A DNA stretch of 64,000 nucleotides from an uncultured Oscillospiraceae bacterium (GCA_950075865.1 CATMVA010000003.1:62001-126000); one strand, 5' to 3'; shown: positions 1 to 8,935, numbered from the stretch's first letter. Notes: generated by a model not told the origin, from the letters alone. Program-made: numbers and translations.

Positions 1-805
<805 letters not shown>

Positions 806-861
806 TCATACACTCCTTTTTCAGATTTCAGCCGGTTTGCAAAGCAAAACTGTCTGTCCTC

Positions 862-890
862 ATTATATCTGGAAATGAATGGAATGGCAA
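862..890 (-). promoter_or_regulatory. Sigma-A promoter for the GH1 gene
   Basis: On the minus strand TTGCCA (885-890) and TATAAT (862-867) are separated by 17 bases, pointing to the GH1 start at 802. Confidence 0.7.
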
Positions 891-912
891 GGCCGCTTTT
901 TCAACCAATTTC

Positions 913-941
913 TTGCATAGCCACCCAAACCGTGGTAGAAT
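913..941 (+). promoter_or_regulatory. Sigma-A promoter for the DEAD-box helicase
   Basis: TTGCAT (913-918), 17-base spacer, TAGAAT (936-941) with an upstream TGG giving an extended -10. It lies 35 bases before the helicase ATG. It is divergent from and almost abuts the GH1 promoter. Confidence 0.7.
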
Positions 942-976
942 GGAAAGACGAGACAGGAAAAGGAAGGAACGACAAC

Positions 977-2143
977 ATGGAAATCAACGGGCAAACCGTA
1001 AACGAGGTCAAGCGCTACGACGAGCTGGGCCTCTCCCCAGAAATCCTGAAGGCCCTGGACAAGAAGGGCTACCAGGTGGCCACCCCGGTGCAGTCGGGGG
1101 CCATCCCCTTCTTCATGGACTGGCAGGACGTGATCGCCAAGGCCCCCACGGGCACGGGCAAGACCTTCGCCTTCGGCATCCCCATGGTGGAGCACACCGA
1201 CCCCGAAAGCACCGACGTGACCTCCCTGGTCCTGGCCCCCACCCGGGAGCTGGCTATCCAGATCCAGGAGGAGCTTCGGGACCTGTGCGAGTTCAAGGAA
1301 GGGGTCCGCACCGTGGTGCTCTACGGCGGCGCCCCCATCGAAAAGCAGATCCAGCAGCTCAAAAAGCACCCCCAGATCGTGGTGGCCACACCGGGGCGGC
1401 TCATGGACCACATGAAGCGGCGCACCGTCCGGCTGGGCCATGTGGAGACCGTGGTCCTGGACGAGGCCGACCGGATGCTGGACATGGGCTTCATCCGGGA
1501 TGTGACCCGGATCTTAGACCAGATCAAGTCCCGGCGGAACCTGGGCATGTTCTCGGCCACTATTTCCCGGGAAGTGATGGATATCTCCTGGGTCTACCAG
1601 CGGGACCCCGCCGAGATCACCGTCCAGGCCGACCTGCAGAACAAGCCCGACATCGACCAGTACCGCATCGAGGTGGACCGGGGTGCCAAGGCCGAGCTGA
1701 TGGTCCAGCTCCTGACCCACGGGGGCTACGAGCGGGCCATCGCCTTCTGCAACACCAAAAATATGACCGACCGGCTCTCGGGGCTGCTCAAAATGAACGG
1801 CGTGAAGTGCGAGGCCATCCACGGCGACATCCAGCAGTCGGCCCGGGAGAAAAGCCTCCAGCGCTTCCGGGAGGGGAAATTCCGGGTACTGGTGGCCACC
1901 GACGTGGCCGCCCGGGGCCTGGACATCGACGACGTGGACGTGGTCTTTAACTACGACGTGCCCGACGAGAACGAGTACTACGTCCACCGCATCGGCCGCA
2001 CCGGCCGGGCCAAGCGCCACGGCGTGGCCTACACCTTCGTCTCCGGGGTCACCGAGGACCTGCGGATGGACAACATCGTCCGTGGCACCCGGAACATGGT
2101 AAAGAAGCTGAAATACGACAAAGGCACCCTCATCGAACTGTAA
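977..2143 (+). CDS. DEAD-box ATP-dependent RNA helicase
   Basis: A 388-residue core RNA helicase that unwinds RNA duplexes using ATP, probably in RNA turnover or ribosome assembly. All motifs are visible in order: Q motif around 33-40, Walker A APTGTGKT (56-63), PTRELA, TPGR, DEAD, SAT, and HRIGRTGR in the second RecA domain. There is almost no C-terminal extension, so it is a minimal member. The ORF track extends it to 17, but that part is antisense to the GH1 gene. The ATG at 977 has GGAAGG 9 bases upstream and lies just downstream of a good promoter. A strong hairpin terminator follows. The exact orthologue (CshA, RhlE type) is not resolved. Confidence 0.95.
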   Translation: MEINGQTVNEVKRYDELGLSPEILKALDKKGYQVATPVQSGAIPFFMDWQDVIAKAPTGTGKTFAFGIPMVEHTDPESTDVTSLVLAPTRELAIQIQEELRDLCEFKEGVRTVVLYGGAPIEKQIQQLKKHPQIVVATPGRLMDHMKRRTVRLGHVETVVLDEADRMLDMGFIRDVTRILDQIKSRRNLGMFSATISREVMDISWVYQRDPAEITVQADLQNKPDIDQYRIEVDRGAKAELMVQLLTHGGYERAIAFCNTKNMTDRLSGLLKMNGVKCEAIHGDIQQSAREKSLQRFREGKFRVLVATDVAARGLDIDDVDVVFNYDVPDENEYYVHRIGRTGRAKRHGVAYTFVSGVTEDLRMDNIVRGTRNMVKKLKYDKGTLIEL

Positions 2144-2152
2144 AAACAACAA

Positions 2153-2185
2153 AACACGGCAGGTCGCGTGACCTGCCGTGTTTTT
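2153..2185. terminator. Bidirectional intrinsic terminator
   Basis: A perfect 13-bp stem (AACACGGCAGGTC/GACCTGCCGTGTT) with a 4-base loop is flanked by A-run and T-run. It sits between the convergent helicase and FMN-binding lipoprotein genes and can serve both. Confidence 0.85.
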
Positions 2186-2209
2186 GTTTTCTCTGCAAGG
2201 GCCGGGATC

Positions 2210-3727
2210 TTATTTTTCGGCGTAAGCCTCGATGGCGGCGTTCACCGCGCGGACGATGGCGTTGGGAGTCCGGGTGGCACCCGACACCACCATATTGATG
2301 CCGCCCTCCACCACAGTACCGCCGGTGGATTCCTTGGTGGTCAGCTCGTAGGGGGTGACAGGGTTCTTGGCGTTCAGACCCTCGAACTTAGCGGTAAAGG
2401 CCTCGATATGGTAGATCAGCTCACCCACATTGCTGAAGGCTCCGCCATACTCCCAGGCATTGGCCAGGTAGGTGGAATCGGAGTGCTCGGCCACAAAAAC
2501 CTTGCTCAGGGTGTCGGTCTTCTTGTCGATAGTCACGTCCACCACGGTGGAACCGCAGGTACCACCGGGGAAGTTCATGGCCTTGTCGCCCAGCACCCGG
2601 TAGGTGACGGCGGCATCGCTCTCATCAATAATTCCGATGAGCTTACCATAGGCGTCGGCGCCGGTGAGTTCAGTGGTGAAGTTCTCGTAGATGTCCAGGG
2701 CATCATAGAGAACCATATCCCCCAGACGATAAGCGATCACGGCCACGCCGGGCTTATTGGCGTAAATGACCCCCGAACTGACAGTCAGGTCATCGCCGAA
2801 AGCAGCCACAGACTGGCCAGCGGGATAGGTTACCTTCTCCTTGTATAGCACGTCCTCGGTCACCAGGGTGATGGCGTCGGCGGGATACTGGGCCACGATT
2901 TCAGTCTTCACGATGACCTCATCCTTCAGCCCGGTCTGGTCCACAGGATAGGGATTGTTGGCCATATACCGGTCGGTCATCATGCTCTGGTAGGGACGGA
3001 TGATAAACTGATCTTTGGTGTCCAGGTAGCTCTGGGCAGCCTGGGCCACAGCGGAAGCCAGGGCCTCGTCGCCGGCGGTCAGGTCCTTGGCGGACTTGCC
3101 CACAAAGGCAGCCTTCGCCTGGGACAGGGTCTCCATCTCCACCCCGAACTCCGTCATCACGGCTGGGTTGCCGTAGCCGGTGAGGGCCACGGCCAGCACC
3201 TTGTCTGTCTCGGGGTCAAAGTCCACCCATACAGCCACAGGGAGGTCGCCCTCCATAGCGCAGCCGGCTACCCGGACGTAGGGGACGGCGAAGGCGGTCA
3301 CATCGGGCACTTCAGGGGAGGGAGCGGGCTTCTCCACAGCGGCGCCAAAGGCAGACAGGTCGCCGCCGGCGTTCTCGATGGCGGCCTTCACGGCGGTCAG
3401 GAAGCCCTCGGAAGCCAATGTGGCCCCTGAGACGGCGTCCAGATTGACGCTCTGGTTCTCCTTGACGGCAGCGGTCAGCTGCTCGATGGCTTTGCCGCCG
3501 ATGGCTTCGGTCTCGCTCTGCTCGGTGACCTTCACGTCCTCGATGACGGACTTGTCGGCAGAAAGGGTGACCTCAACCTTGATGGCACCGGCGTAGCCGG
3601 TTCCTTCTCCGGTACCAGTGACAGACTGAGGCGCCTCGGGGGTAGGCGTCGGCTTACCGCCACAGGCAGCCAATCCCAACACCAGACTAAGGGTGAGCAG
3701 TGTGCAGGCAAGTTTCTTTCTGTTCAT
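2210..3727 (-). CDS. FMN-binding-domain lipoprotein, probably covalently flavinylated
   Basis: A 505-residue exported lipoprotein. The signal peptide ends in lipobox LAAC with Cys22, followed by a Thr/Pro linker. Residues about 46-120 form an FMN_bind (NqrC/RnfG-type) module ending in DAVSGAT (97-103). This matches the Dxx(S/T)GAT motif to which ApbE flavin transferases attach FMN. A second, related module at the C-terminus has VVSGAT (about 481-485) but lacks the aspartate. Family knowledge suggests a surface electron carrier in extracellular or membrane redox chains; its partners are not in this window. It is monocistronic, with a TTGACT-17-TATACT promoter and GGAGG 12 bases before the ATG. 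Confidence 0.85.
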   Translation of the reverse strand: MNRKKLACTLLTLSLVLGLAACGGKPTPTPEAPQSVTGTGEGTGYAGAIKVEVTLSADKSVIEDVKVTEQSETEAIGGKAIEQLTAAVKENQSVNLDAVSGATLASEGFLTAVKAAIENAGGDLSAFGAAVEKPAPSPEVPDVTAFAVPYVRVAGCAMEGDLPVAVWVDFDPETDKVLAVALTGYGNPAVMTEFGVEMETLSQAKAAFVGKSAKDLTAGDEALASAVAQAAQSYLDTKDQFIIRPYQSMMTDRYMANNPYPVDQTGLKDEVIVKTEIVAQYPADAITLVTEDVLYKEKVTYPAGQSVAAFGDDLTVSSGVIYANKPGVAVIAYRLGDMVLYDALDIYENFTTELTGADAYGKLIGIIDESDAAVTYRVLGDKAMNFPGGTCGSTVVDVTIDKKTDTLSKVFVAEHSDSTYLANAWEYGGAFSNVGELIYHIEAFTAKFEGLNAKNPVTPYELTTKESTGGTVVEGGINMVVSGATRTPNAIVRAVNAAIEAYAEK

Positions 3728-3781
3728 TGTTCTTCTTTTCCTCCAAAAATTTTGTTATTTCTGAGACAAGCTCAGGCGTTT

Positions 3782-3810
3782 AGTATACTCTATACCGGAG
3801 GTGAAGTCAA
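3782..3810 (-). promoter_or_regulatory. Sigma-A promoter of the FMN-binding lipoprotein
   Basis: Minus-strand TTGACT (3805-3810), 17-base spacer, TATACT (3782-3787), about 55 bases before the start codon. Confidence 0.75.
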
Positions 3811-3869
3811 GGAAAGTCCTTTCAACCTGCTGAAACCCGGGATCGCTTCCTTATGTTTCTCTCTCTTTT

Positions 3870-4814
3870 TTACAAATATTCCAACTGCCGAAACAGGAAT
3901 ATCCAGAAGGTAATGGTGAAGGCCGACAGAAGGGTGGTCACCACGATGGCGCTGGAAGTAAGCACCTCGTCCGCCCCCATGCTTTTCGCCATCACATAGC
4001 TGGTGGCCGTGGTGGGCGCCCCCAGCATAATGAGGAGGGATGCCAGCGTCTGGTCCCGGAAGCCCATGGCCGCCGCGATGGGCAAAAAAATACCGGGCAG
4101 AGCCATCAGCTTGATAAAAGCGATAGTCAGAGTGGGCTTCAGCTTGGCCACGGCCTTCCGCCCCTCGAACCCGGCCCCGATACACAGCAGGGCCTGGGGG
4201 GAGGCGATGGACCCCACCGAGGTCAGGGCCTTGTTCAGGATGAAGGGTATGGGGAGGCGCAGGGCCGAGACCGCCGCCCCCGCCAAAATCCCCACCAGCA
4301 GGGGGTTGGTCAGCAGCTTTTTCACCAGCCGCCCTCCGTCCCCCTTTTGAAACCCGTGGCCGGGTCCCTCGATGGTCAGCAGCAGAATGGCGTAGAGGTT
4401 GAAGAAGGGCACGCACCCCAGAATGACCTGGGAGATGGGCCCGGTGTTCCCGTAGATATTGGCGATGAACACCGCCCCCAGGATGGCCAGGCTGCTGCGG
4501 TAGCTGCCCTGAACAAAGGCCCCCACTATGCTCTTGTCTTTCAAAAGCCGCCGGGCCAGGAACCACAGGCCGAAGACCATGACAGTGGTGACCGCCGCGC
4601 AGAACAGGATCAGCTTGGGCTGGAACTCCTGCCGCAGGTCGGAGCCCGCCATATCACAGAACAGGTAGATGGGCAGGGTCACCTTGAAATTCAGGTTGTT
4701 GGTCACCGTGACAAAATTCTCATTGAGAATCCCGGTCTGCCGCAGGGCGTAGCCCAGCAGAATCACCAGGAACACCGGCACGGTAGCGTTCAGGCTGTAG
4801 ATCAGATTGTCCAT
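3870..4814 (-). CDS. AEC (auxin efflux carrier) family permease
   Basis: A 314-residue integral membrane protein with about ten hydrophobic segments in two halves. The pattern is that of AEC/MleP-type transporters, which move malate, malonate or related organic anions. It begins MDNLIYSLNATVPVFLVILLGY and has the conserved central NPLL and the late GAPTTATSYVMAK segment. The start has GGAGAGGGAG upstream and lies 18 bases after the thiI stop, so it is probably the second gene of the thiI transcript. The substrate cannot be read from the sequence. Confidence 0.85.
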   Translation of the reverse strand: MDNLIYSLNATVPVFLVILLGYALRQTGILNENFVTVTNNLNFKVTLPIYLFCDMAGSDLRQEFQPKLILFCAAVTTVMVFGLWFLARRLLKDKSIVGAFVQGSYRSSLAILGAVFIANIYGNTGPISQVILGCVPFFNLYAILLLTIEGPGHGFQKGDGGRLVKKLLTNPLLVGILAGAAVSALRLPIPFILNKALTSVGSIASPQALLCIGAGFEGRKAVAKLKPTLTIAFIKLMALPGIFLPIAAAMGFRDQTLASLLIMLGAPTTATSYVMAKSMGADEVLTSSAIVVTTLLSAFTITFWIFLFRQLEYL

Positions 4815-4832
4815 GGGCCCATCTCCCTCTCC

Positions 4833-6017
4833 TTAGTCTTCCCGCTTTACCGGGATATGGACCCGCTCGATGCCGTCGGCCGCCGCCTTTACCAGGCCCT
4901 CCACATCCAGCCCTTCTTCGGCCCGGAGGCACTCCTCCACCGTGGGCTTGAGCCGGGGGTGCTTGGGGGTAAAGACCGTACAGCAGTCCTCATAGGGCAG
5001 GATGGAGGTCTCAAAAGTGCCAATATACCGGGCGATGCGGACGATCTCGTCCTTGTCCATGCCCACCACCGGGCGGAAGATGGGCAGGTCGGTGACCGCC
5101 CCGGTGCACTCCATGGCCGTCATGGTCTGGCTGGCCACCTGGCCCAAGGACTCCCCGGTGACCAAGGCCCCGGCGCCGCAACGTTTGGCTACCTCGGCCG
5201 AGATCCGCATCATGAACCGCCGCATCAAGATGGTAAAGAGCTCCTCGGGACAAGACCGCCGCAGTTCCTCCTGAATGGCGGTGAAGGGTACCACATGGAC
5301 GGTGAGCCGTCCGGTCCAGGGGGTCAACAGCCGGGCCAGCTCCAGCACCTTCTCCTTGGCCTCCTGGGAGGTATAGGGATAGGAGAAAAAGTGGACCATC
5401 TCCAGCTCCAGCCCCCGCTTGGCCATCATCCAGGAGGCCACCGGGGAGTCGATGCCGCCCGAGAGCAGGCTCACCGCCCGCCCAGCCATGCCCACCGGCA
5501 GCCCGCCGGCCCCCGGCACCGGGGTGCCGTGGATGTAGGCCGCCGTATCCCGGACCTCCACATAGACCGTCAGGTCCGGGTGGTGCATCTCGGCCGTCAG
5601 ATGGGGGTAGCGCTCGTCCAGCTCGCCTCCCAGATACTGGGCCAGCTGGATGGAGTTGAGGGGGAAGGTCTTGTCGGACCGCTTGCACTCCACCTTGAAG
5701 GTCCCGGCCGCCGCCAGTTCCTCCCGCAGAAAATTCTGGATCCCAGAGAGCATGGCATCCTTGTCCTTCTCGCAGGGGAAGCACCGGCACACATGGTTGG
5801 CCCCGAAGGTCTTGCGCATGGCCTCGAAGGCCCGGTCCATGTCGCATTCCTCGTTTTTCGGCTCCACATAGGTAATGGACTGCTTGGAATAGACCTTGAA
5901 GTCTCCGTAGAGCTTCAGCCGCCTTCTGGCGTTGGACATGAGCTGCTCCTCAAAATTGTGGCGGTTCAGGCCCTTGAGCACCAGCTCGCCCAGCTTGAGC
6001 AGGATGATCTCCTTCAT
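4833..6017 (-). CDS. thiI: tRNA 4-thiouridine sulfurtransferase ThiI
   Basis: A 394-residue enzyme that adenylates U8 of tRNA and transfers sulfur to make s4U; it also feeds thiazole synthesis in some bacteria. The N-terminal ferredoxin-like part (MKEIILLKLGELVLKGLNR) leads into a THUMP domain to about residue 165. The PP-loop SGGIDSPVA follows near 185. The protein stops after the AANH domain, as in Firmicutes ThiI without a rhodanese domain (usual length about 400). The ORF track start at 6248 is too long. ATG 6017 has AAGGAA upstream and lies 44 bases behind a TTGCAT-17-TATAAT promoter. It is followed by the AEC carrier. Confidence 0.95.
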   Translation of the reverse strand: MKEIILLKLGELVLKGLNRHNFEEQLMSNARRRLKLYGDFKVYSKQSITYVEPKNEECDMDRAFEAMRKTFGANHVCRCFPCEKDKDAMLSGIQNFLREELAAAGTFKVECKRSDKTFPLNSIQLAQYLGGELDERYPHLTAEMHHPDLTVYVEVRDTAAYIHGTPVPGAGGLPVGMAGRAVSLLSGGIDSPVASWMMAKRGLELEMVHFFSYPYTSQEAKEKVLELARLLTPWTGRLTVHVVPFTAIQEELRRSCPEELFTILMRRFMMRISAEVAKRCGAGALVTGESLGQVASQTMTAMECTGAVTDLPIFRPVVGMDKDEIVRIARYIGTFETSILPYEDCCTVFTPKHPRLKPTVEECLRAEEGLDVEGLVKAAADGIERVHIPVKRED

Positions 6018-6060
6018 ATTCCGGTTCCTTTCCGGCCCAAAGGCCGCGTCATTGCCCCCT

Positions 6061-6089
6061 ATTATACTGATTTCGTCCCGGAAATGCAA
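6061..6089 (-). promoter_or_regulatory. Sigma-A promoter of thiI
   Basis: Minus-strand TTGCAT (6084-6089), 17-base spacer, TATAAT (6061-6066). Confidence 0.7.
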
Positions 6090-6113
6090 GAGGGGAAGGC
6101 CCCCCTGATATGG

Positions 6114-6143
6114 TTGACCCGCCCCGTTGTTTTGTGGTATACT
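6114..6143 (+). promoter_or_regulatory. Possible plus-strand promoter, antisense to the small gene 6161-6400
   Basis: TTGACC (6114-6119), 18-base spacer, TATACT (6138-6143) with a TGG extended -10. No plus-strand gene starts behind it. A transcript would run through the 79-residue minus-strand gene as antisense RNA. The match is good but the function is unproven. Confidence 0.4.
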
Positions 6144-6160
6144 GTCATAAATATGGGCTT

Positions 6161-6400
6161 CTATTGCAGGGCGGCCAGGGTGAGCCGGACCCCCAGGCGG
6201 AAGCCCCGGGAAGAGCACTCCCTTTGCAGCCAGTCCGAAGCCCCGCACTGGGCCTCGGTGAGCCCGTCCAAAAAGTCCAGGGAAAACTTCTCCAAAATTG
6301 CGGCGGTGTAAGGATCTGTTCTGTCCAGAAGGGCAAAGTATTCCGGGGGCCGGGAGTCCGGGCGGGTGACGTCTTCCAGATAGGCTAAAATGTCGTCCAT
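6161..6400 (-). CDS. Small acidic protein of unknown function, divergent from an XRE regulator
   Basis: A 79-residue, probably helical protein starting MDDILAYLEDV, with no signal peptide or membrane segment. I do not recognise a function; its type recurs as small XRE-linked proteins in Oscillospiraceae. The start at 6400 is chosen over 6421 because AAAGGAG lies 8 bases upstream. A near-consensus promoter (TTGACA-17-TATAAT) is overlapped by TACGTA palindromes. This implies repression by the divergent HTH protein at 6483. A second pair of the same layout exists at 48065-48555. Confidence 0.7.
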   Translation of the reverse strand: MDDILAYLEDVTRPDSRPPEYFALLDRTDPYTAAILEKFSLDFLDGLTEAQCGASDWLQRECSSRGFRLGVRLTLAALQ

Positions 6401-6427
6401 TGTGATTGCTCCTTTACGCATTAAATC

Positions 6428-6464
6428 TACGTACTATTATACGCAGATAAAATACGTATGTCAA
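6428..6464 (-). promoter_or_regulatory. Promoter with paired palindromic operator sites between small gene and XRE regulator
   Basis: On the minus strand TTGACA (6459-6464), 17 bases, TATAAT (6436-6441). ATACGTAT (6452-6459) overlaps the -35 edge and TACGTA (6428-6433) lies just downstream of the -10. Their centres are 25 bases apart, as expected for two dimer sites of an XRE repressor. Confidence 0.65.
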
Positions 6465-6482
6465 TAGGGGATGGTGATTTTT

Positions 6483-6689
6483 ATGCAAGAATTTCATATC
6501 CGCTTGAGATCCATCCGCATGGAGAAGAAAAAGACGCAAAAGCAGACGGCGGAAGTGCTGGGCATGAATTTGCGGTCATATCAGCTATACGAGCAGGGAA
6601 CCGTGGAGCCCAACATCAAAAAGCTCCTGACCCTGGCCGATTTCTTCGATGTGAGTTTGGACTATCTCATGGGGAGAACCGATTCATAA
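6483..6689 (+). CDS. XRE-family transcriptional regulator
   Basis: A 68-residue single-domain helix-turn-helix protein of Cro/C1 type. Residues about 6-60 carry the five-helix HTH pattern (KTQKQTAEVLGMNLRSYQLYE, then EPNIKKLLTLADFF and the common ending DVSLDYLMGRTD). ATG 6483 fits better than 6471, which would sit directly against the AGGGG ribosome site. It is divergent from the 79-residue gene and most likely binds the TACGTA sites between them, controlling that gene and perhaps itself. Confidence 0.88.
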   Translation: MQEFHIRLRSIRMEKKKTQKQTAEVLGMNLRSYQLYEQGTVEPNIKKLLTLADFFDVSLDYLMGRTDS

Positions 6690-6970
6690 TTTTTTCTTTT
6701 TTCTCCCAGGGGGCCATCTTTTCGTGAAAAGAATTGGCCCCCTGGACCCCCAAGAAAAGCCCTTGCCAACCTTATTTCCGGCGGCTCCCTCACAGCGACC
6801 CGTGGTCTTTCTTGCGCTGCTACCGCTGACATCATCGTGACCTTCGGCTCCTGTTGTTGGAATCGGCGCCGCCTTGCGTGTTTATCCTTGCGGCGTTGGC
6901 GGCGGGGCCGCCCCGCCATCCCCCGAGCCGAGCGCCGCTGCAAATAATCCCCCGCAAAGGAGGTGTCCCC
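6690..6970. other. Non-coding stretch with a long hairpin upstream of lspA
   Basis: There is no convincing gene in 280 bases. A perfect 11-bp inverted repeat CCAGGGGGCCA/TGGCCCCCTGG (6706-6745) has no T-run on either side in the right place. The rest is GC-rich with a second small GC hairpin near 6905. The minus-strand ORF 6662-7015 has low-complexity Arg/Gly/Pro composition and is probably spurious. It may be a degenerate dispersed repeat. Confidence 0.4.
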
Positions 6971-7432
6971 ATGCCGTATTACATTCTCTCCATATTCCTC
7001 ATTGTCATTGACCAACTGGTCAAATGGTGGGTCCGCACCGCCATCCCCCTGGGGACGGCCATCCCCTTCATCCCCTGGCTGATGGACCTGACCTACACCC
7101 AGAACACCGGGGCCGCCTTCTCCAGCTTCTCGGGCCTGACCTGGCTGTTGGCCCTGGTCTCCCTGGGGGCCTCGGCGGTCCTTGCCGTTCTGCTGTGGAA
7201 AAACTACTTTCCCGGCATTCTGGGAAAACTCTCCCTCAGCCTCATCCTGGCCGGGGCGGTGGGCAACCTCATCGACCGGGTATTCCTGGGCTTCGTCACC
7301 GATATGTTCATGACCACCTTCATCAACTTCGCCGTCTTTAACGTAGCCGACATCTGCGTGGTGTGCGGCGGGATCTTGATGGCGGTCTACGCTCTCTTTT
7401 TCTGGGACAAGGACAAGGAGAAGACTCCATGA
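6971..7432 (+). CDS. lspA: Lipoprotein signal peptidase (signal peptidase II)
   Basis: A 153-residue membrane aspartyl protease that cleaves the signal peptide of prolipoproteins after lipid attachment. Four hydrophobic segments are visible. The signature regions are VIDQLVKWWV, YTQNTGAAFS, AGAVGNLIDR (first catalytic Asp) and FAVFNVADICV (second catalytic Asp). The ORF track start at 6854 is too early; ATG 6971 has AAAGGAGG 6 bases before it. Its TGA overlaps the ATG of the pseudouridine synthase, a common lspA-rluD arrangement. Lipoproteins in this window (FMN-binding, serpin and others) are plausible substrates. Confidence 0.96.
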   Translation: MPYYILSIFLIVIDQLVKWWVRTAIPLGTAIPFIPWLMDLTYTQNTGAAFSSFSGLTWLLALVSLGASAVLAVLLWKNYFPGILGKLSLSLILAGAVGNLIDRVFLGFVTDMFMTTFINFAVFNVADICVVCGGILMAVYALFFWDKDKEKTP

Positions 7433-8331
7433 CCGCCGTCACGGTCACCGCCGGCGGGAAGGAGCGGCTGGACCTGCTTCTCTCCCGGGAGCTGGACCTG
7501 ACCCGCTCGGCGGTTCAGAAGCTGCTGGAGGAGGGAGCGGTGACCTTGGAGGGTCTGCCCCCGAAAAAGAACCGCAAAACCGCCCCCGGGGAGGTCTACG
7601 TGGTGGCCCTTCCCGACCCCGAGCCCATGGAGGCCACTCCCCAGGACATTCCCTTGGACGTGGTCTATGAGGACGACCACGTCATCGTCATCAACAAGCC
7701 GGTGGGCATGGTGGTCCACCCCGCCCCCGGCCACCCCGACGGCACGCTGGTCAACGCTCTGTTATATCACTGCGGAAATAGCCTCTCCGGAATCAACGGC
7801 GTCCTGCGCCCCGGCATCGTCCACCGCATCGACCGGGACACCTCGGGCCTCATCATCGCCGCCAAGAACGACGCCGCCCACCTGTCCCTGGCCGCCCAAC
7901 TGGAGGACCACTCCCTCTACCGGGAGTACCACGCCATCGCCGTGGGGGGCTTCAAGGAGGACCGGGGCACCGTGGACGCCCCTATCATCAGGCACCCGGT
8001 GGACCGGAAGAAAATGGCTATCGACCGGGCAAAAGGCAAGCCCGCCGTCACCCACTGGGAGGTGCTGGAGCGGTACGCTGGTTATACCTACCTGAAATGC
8101 CTGCTGGAGACCGGCCGGACCCACCAGATCCGGATCCACCTGGCCTCCATTGGCCACCCCCTGCTGGGGGATACGGTCTACGGCGCCAAAAAGCCGGTCC
8201 CCGGCCTCGCCGGCCAGTGCCTCCACGCCAAAAAGCTCACCTTCATCCACCCCGCCACCGGGGAAAAAATAACCGTGGAGTGTCCCCTCCCCGACTGGTT
8301 TGAGGCAGTCCTGAAAAAATTGCGGCAGTAA
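7429..8331 (+). CDS. rluD: RluA-family 23S rRNA pseudouridine synthase (RluD-like)
   Basis: A 300-residue enzyme converting uridines of large-subunit rRNA to pseudouridine. An N-terminal S4 RNA-binding domain (RLDLLLSRELDLTRSAVQKL) is followed by the catalytic domain. This holds the signature HRIDRDTSGLII with the catalytic Asp, and TGRTHQIRIHLA near the end. The start overlaps the lspA stop (ATGA), so translation is probably coupled. A shared hairpin terminator follows. RluD-like is the best family label; exact target positions are not readable. Confidence 0.93.
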   Translation: MTAVTVTAGGKERLDLLLSRELDLTRSAVQKLLEEGAVTLEGLPPKKNRKTAPGEVYVVALPDPEPMEATPQDIPLDVVYEDDHVIVINKPVGMVVHPAPGHPDGTLVNALLYHCGNSLSGINGVLRPGIVHRIDRDTSGLIIAAKNDAAHLSLAAQLEDHSLYREYHAIAVGGFKEDRGTVDAPIIRHPVDRKKMAIDRAKGKPAVTHWEVLERYAGYTYLKCLLETGRTHQIRIHLASIGHPLLGDTVYGAKKPVPGLAGQCLHAKKLTFIHPATGEKITVECPLPDWFEAVLKKLRQ

Positions 8332-8363
8332 AAAGCGGAGCGCTTCAGCACTCCGCTTTTTTT
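8331..8363. terminator. Bidirectional intrinsic terminator between rluD and queH
   Basis: AAAAGCGGAG and CTCCGCTTTT pair around a 10-base loop and are followed by T-runs on either strand. The queH stop codon lies inside the loop. Confidence 0.8.
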
Positions 8364-8896
8364 GCCTTCTTCTTGCAGTACCGGTCCTCCTCGCTGAACA
8401 CGCAGCCGCAGTATTTCTGCATGTAAAGCCCCAGCTCCCGGGCCTCGGTCTGGCCCTCCCGGTAGTGGGGGGAGAAGTCGTAGGGAGCGAACTTCACCCC
8501 GAACTGCTTGGCCACCTTCTCCCCGGTCTCGAAGATCAGGGGGGTGTTCTGGTAGGGGGAGACCGTCAGGGTGGTGCAGAAGGAGTCGAATCCGTGCTCG
8601 GCGGCGTATTGGGCCGCTTTCGCCAGCCGGACAGCATAGCAGTAACCGCAGCGGTTCTCGATGTCGTGGGCCACCGCCCGGACAAATGGCCGCAGGCCGT
8701 ATTCGTCCTCCTCGATGAGCTTCAGGCCGATGGACTGGGCATATTCCCGCAGGCAGTTGCGCCGGGCACGGTACTCGGTGAAGGGGTGGATGTTTGGGTT
8801 ATACCAGAAGCCGGTGGGCTCGATGCCCTCGTTTCTGAGCTGTTTGATACAGGCCACCGAGCAGGGGGCGCAGCAGATATGGAGCAAAAGAGACAT
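8345..8896 (-). CDS. queH: Epoxyqueuosine reductase QueH
   Basis: A 183-residue member of the DUF208/QueH family, the non-orthologous replacement of QueG that reduces epoxyqueuosine to queuosine in tRNA. The metal-binding cysteines are all present: ICCAPC near the N-terminus, CGYC in the middle, and YCGCVFSEEDRYC at the C-terminus. It is monocistronic with a TTGCCC-17-TATAAT promoter. Its stop sits inside the terminator shared with rluD. Confidence 0.94.
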   Translation of the reverse strand: MSLLLHICCAPCSVACIKQLRNEGIEPTGFWYNPNIHPFTEYRARRNCLREYAQSIGLKLIEEDEYGLRPFVRAVAHDIENRCGYCYAVRLAKAAQYAAEHGFDSFCTTLTVSPYQNTPLIFETGEKVAKQFGVKFAPYDFSPHYREGQTEARELGLYMQKYCGCVFSEEDRYCKKKAKKAEC

Positions 8897-8935
8897 GGAT
8901 GGGACTCCCTTCCCGCAAAACGCAAAGTTAAAGTT

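Noticed and set aside
4347-6311. 654-codon plus-strand ORF opposite thiI and the AEC gene
   Set aside because: Shadow of two well-recognised minus-strand genes; composition is His/Gly/Pro-rich and no motif is present.
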